From NCBI GenBank assembly GCA_019428955.1, contig JAHYJF010000225.1, forward strand, positions 1-5,778: 5,778 nucleotides of DNA. The letters are read 5' to 3'. Numbering within the stretch: position 1 is the first letter of the stretch; each line of letters starts with the position of its first letter. Positions 5,710 to 5,778 of this stretch are shown here, one piece after another. The notes under the pieces are model-generated. The model did not search any database. It saw only the letters and a list, made by a program, of their open reading frames with translations, and was not told the origin of the DNA. The position numbers were made by a program, and so were the translations under genes. Source of the stretch: Burkholderiaceae bacterium. GTDB lineage: Bacteria; Pseudomonadota; Gammaproteobacteria; Burkholderiales; Burkholderiaceae_E.

Positions 5710-5778
5710 CGCCAGCGACACCGCCCGCAGCGCGCCGCGCTGGACGTTCAGCCCTTTGCGGGTGGGTCGACCAGCGAG
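5680..5778 (-). CDS. C-terminal end of an unidentified gene, with duplicated 3' terminus (partial)
   Basis: Two overlapping minus-strand frames are open to the right edge. One ends with SLVDPPAKG and a TGA at 5750-5748; the other reads GLNVQRGALRAVSLASLVDPPAGA and stops at TGA 5682-5680. The endings are the same peptide in two frames because the DNA is a diverged 68-bp direct repeat. Codon third positions are G/C-rich in the first frame to the right of 5750 and in the second frame to its left, as expected if the real gene ends at 5748 and the rest is a duplicated tail, or if a frameshift lies here. The few residues are too short to name a family. The fragment is 22 or 90 bases upstream of the MFS start on the same strand, so an operon is possible. 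Confidence 0.4.
   Translation of the reverse strand, partial: LAGRPTRKGLNVQRGALRAVSLASLVDPPAGA
5745..5777. repeat. Direct repeat copy B (gene 3' end)
   Basis: Second copy, 27 of 33 bases identical to copy A with a 68-base period. On the minus strand it codes for SLVDPPAKG and a TGA stop in a frame different from that of copy A. Confidence 0.7.

Overview
The window looks like two unrelated pieces of bacterial DNA joined near base 2948. The left piece (1-2947) has moderate GC: the 60-base blocks at 2041 and 2701 are 36/60 and 29/60 G+C. Its genes resemble those of the Desulfuromonadales/Geobacter group, mainly because it carries a eukaryote-like (si-type) citrate synthase and a fused RlmKL. 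The right piece (2949-5778) is very GC-rich (block 4141-4200 is 48/60), with strong G/C third-position bias. Its host could be an actinobacterium, a Deinococcota/Truepera-like organism or similar; the sequence alone does not decide.

Left piece, all on the minus strand. Reading right to left, there is the C-terminal 171 residues of citrate synthase (its 5' part is lost at the junction), a strong intrinsic terminator (2353-2395), an AT-rich intergenic region, a PHP-domain phosphoesterase of the RNase AM/YciV/TrpH family (1391-2260), and the N-terminal 463 residues of the 23S rRNA methyltransferase RlmKL, which runs off the left edge. The PHP gene and rlmKL share one nucleotide in a TGATG stop/start, so they form an operon and both act on RNA (the PHP enzyme by homology).

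Right piece. On the plus strand there is a four-gene partner-switching cassette: the C-terminal end of a SpoIIE/RsbU-type PP2C phosphatase (5' part lost at the junction), a stand-alone receiver protein, an RsbW/SpoIIAB-like ATPase (anti-sigma/serine kinase type) and an RsbV/SpoIIAA-like STAS protein. In the usual scheme the kinase phosphorylates the STAS serine, the phosphatase removes the phosphate, and the dephosphorylated STAS protein titrates the kinase off its target. No sigma factor is visible. A convergent minus-strand MFS transporter follows; its stop and the STAS stop share one CTAG tetramer. The right edge holds the end of an unidentified minus-strand gene whose 3' terminus is present twice, 68 bp apart.

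The main point for a reader is the junction. Two unrelated genes, on opposite strands, are both cut at the same base, with an abrupt composition change and no mobile element or att site. A chimeric assembly or misjoin is the simplest reading. An ORF that runs through the junction on the minus strand (2432-3223) would give a false citrate synthase with an invented N-terminal extension. I see no convincing undescribed system; the partner-switching cassette with its free receiver protein is the most interesting real biology.
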